Part shown: in pieces, positions 41,394-42,190 of the stretch
Position numbering within the stretch: position 1 is the stretch's first letter
Layout of the letters: every line of letters begins with the position of its first letter
Assembly (NCBI GenBank): GCA_025201865.1
Contig: MU602673.1
Coordinates: forward strand, 46,740-88,929
Direction of reading: 5' to 3'
DNA from: Ramicandelaber brevisporus
Lineage: Eukaryota; Kickxellomycota; Ramicandelaberales; Ramicandelaberaceae
DNA: 42,190 nucleotides
Translations under genes and position numbers: made by a program
Notes under the pieces: model-generated
The model's database searches: none
What the model was told of the DNA's origin: nothing
What the model saw: only the letters and a program-made list of their open reading frames with translations

Positions 41394-42190
41394 GCAGATT
41401 GGACAGTAGGCAATGGTTCATTTCGCTGTTGTTGCTGTTGTTGCTGTTGCTGTGGTATGTATGACGATAGAAATCTACCATTGCCCAGCAGTTTCAATCC
41501 TCTGAGGAAGAGTGCATTTGCATCTTTGTGAGAAGGATGCTTGTGTGGCGAGCTGGTGCGGCTGACAATCGTTTCCGTACTGATATTGCTGATGCTGCTG
41601 CCAACCTTGAACTTGAATGTTGTTGTGACGGAGTGGTATTTGGCTGGAGCATTGATAGGAATGTGGATATCTGGAACTGGCGGCTGTTGGCTGTAGAATG
41701 ATGGAATGTCAACTGATGTATCAATCTCGTCACCAGTACTGGGCTGCTGCAGAGGCAAGCTGACGCCAACAACAGTGTGGTCGAGATAGGAATGCAATCC
41801 ACCGTTAATACCGTATTGGATAGAGCAGTTGGAAAGCAAATGAGACGGCAACAAAACCATGTCCAGTGCGGATACTGGGGAGAGGTTTTTGAAGTGCGAT
41901 AGACGCAGATGGATGTTGGTGGAGCGAGTTGGCGTGTTTTGACAGCGAGAAAGGTGGACAGGGTCAATGAAACCAATACGAGCCAATGGCATGAGCACAG
42001 CTTCCAGATGGTGGTTGCATTCTCGCTTGTACTCGGCCAGCAAGTGTCGATACCATAACGAGTTACGCAGTTGAAGTGGTGTTGTAACCAATCGGAGGTA
42101 GCGGCTTCGGTCTTGCCAATGGCCAACTGAATTGACATCGCCGAGGAAGGCTCGGAAGTAATGCAGCTCACCAATGCTCTTGATGGACTT
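40751..42190 (-). CDS. TALE-like homeodomain protein, 5' end beyond the window
   Basis: The frame is open to the right edge (it reads KSIKSIGELHYFRAFLGDV from the edge), so the start lies outside and at least 479 residues are inside. The N-terminal part, with YLRLVTTPLQLRNSLWYRHL, is not recognised. A 24-codon CAA run encodes polyGln in the middle. Near the C-terminus LHPRMRRYLNKWLDDN, KPYPPMVERAEWAKIAGV and KITTWFYTQRYNRRK form a homeodomain; the PYPP loop is the three-residue TALE extension. The nearly invariant Asn51 of helix 3 (WF-x-N-x-R) is Thr here (WFYTQR, codon 40808-40810), which would weaken the usual adenine contact. It may be a regulator with altered DNA recognition. The gene identity, including any link to mating type, is unknown. 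Confidence 0.8.
41321..41392. repeat. 72-base trinucleotide run encoding polyGln
   Basis: An uninterrupted CAA run on the minus (coding) strand, 24 units, in the homeodomain gene. A second, mixed CAA/CAG run lies at about 41425-41452. Pure units predict length variation between strains. Confidence 0.95.

Overview
The window looks like nuclear DNA from a fungus, probably an early-diverging lineage with few introns. The protein set is fungal/eukaryotic: VPS13, pyruvate dehydrogenase E2, ERV41, GEM1/Miro and a Zds-like C-terminal motif. Most genes are single long exons, including an 11-kb VPS13 frame. One short intron is clear in GEM1 and others are suspected. Nearly every protein carries Gln, Ser or Asn runs encoded by CAG/CAA-type microsatellites. 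Placement near Kickxellomycotina/Zoopagomycota is my guess and not something the sequence proves.

Layout. 1-150: copy 1 of a dispersed repeat. 217-11220 (+): VPS13. 11341-15612 (-): unrecognised 1423-aa protein. 16009-17580 (-): mitochondrial dihydrolipoamide acetyltransferase. 17581-18868: GC-rich unassigned stretch. 18869-21346 (+): a Fanzor protein, the eukaryotic relative of TnpB RNA-guided nucleases, with its RuvC and zinc motifs present. 21408-24965 (-): PHD-finger protein of unknown role with recent internal duplications. 25775-25926: copy 2 of the dispersed repeat. 26151-27317 (+): ERV41. 27387-28904 (-): amino-acid permease. 28905-31079: long pyrimidine- and microsatellite-rich gap. 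31080-34322 (+): C2H2 zinc-finger protein. 34665-34961 (-): I78-type peptidase inhibitor. 35228-37979 (+): GEM1/Miro, two exons. 38800-40098 (+): Zds-like protein. 40236-40620 (+): a possible small gene. 40751 to the right edge (-): TALE-like homeodomain protein, 5' end outside the window.

Genes alternate mainly as convergent pairs (VPS13/1423-aa gene, Fanzor/PHD, ERV41/permease, zinc finger/I78), with a divergent pair I78/GEM1. Housekeeping functions dominate: lipid transfer at contact sites, pyruvate oxidation, ER-Golgi cycling and mitochondrial morphology. They do not form a pathway cluster.

The item of greatest interest is the Fanzor gene. It lies between host genes with no transposase recognised beside it, and has two unusual additions: an acidic insert splitting the zinc ribbon and a helical C-terminal extension. 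The second is the dispersed structured repeat, found in the same orientation just upstream of VPS13 and ERV41.
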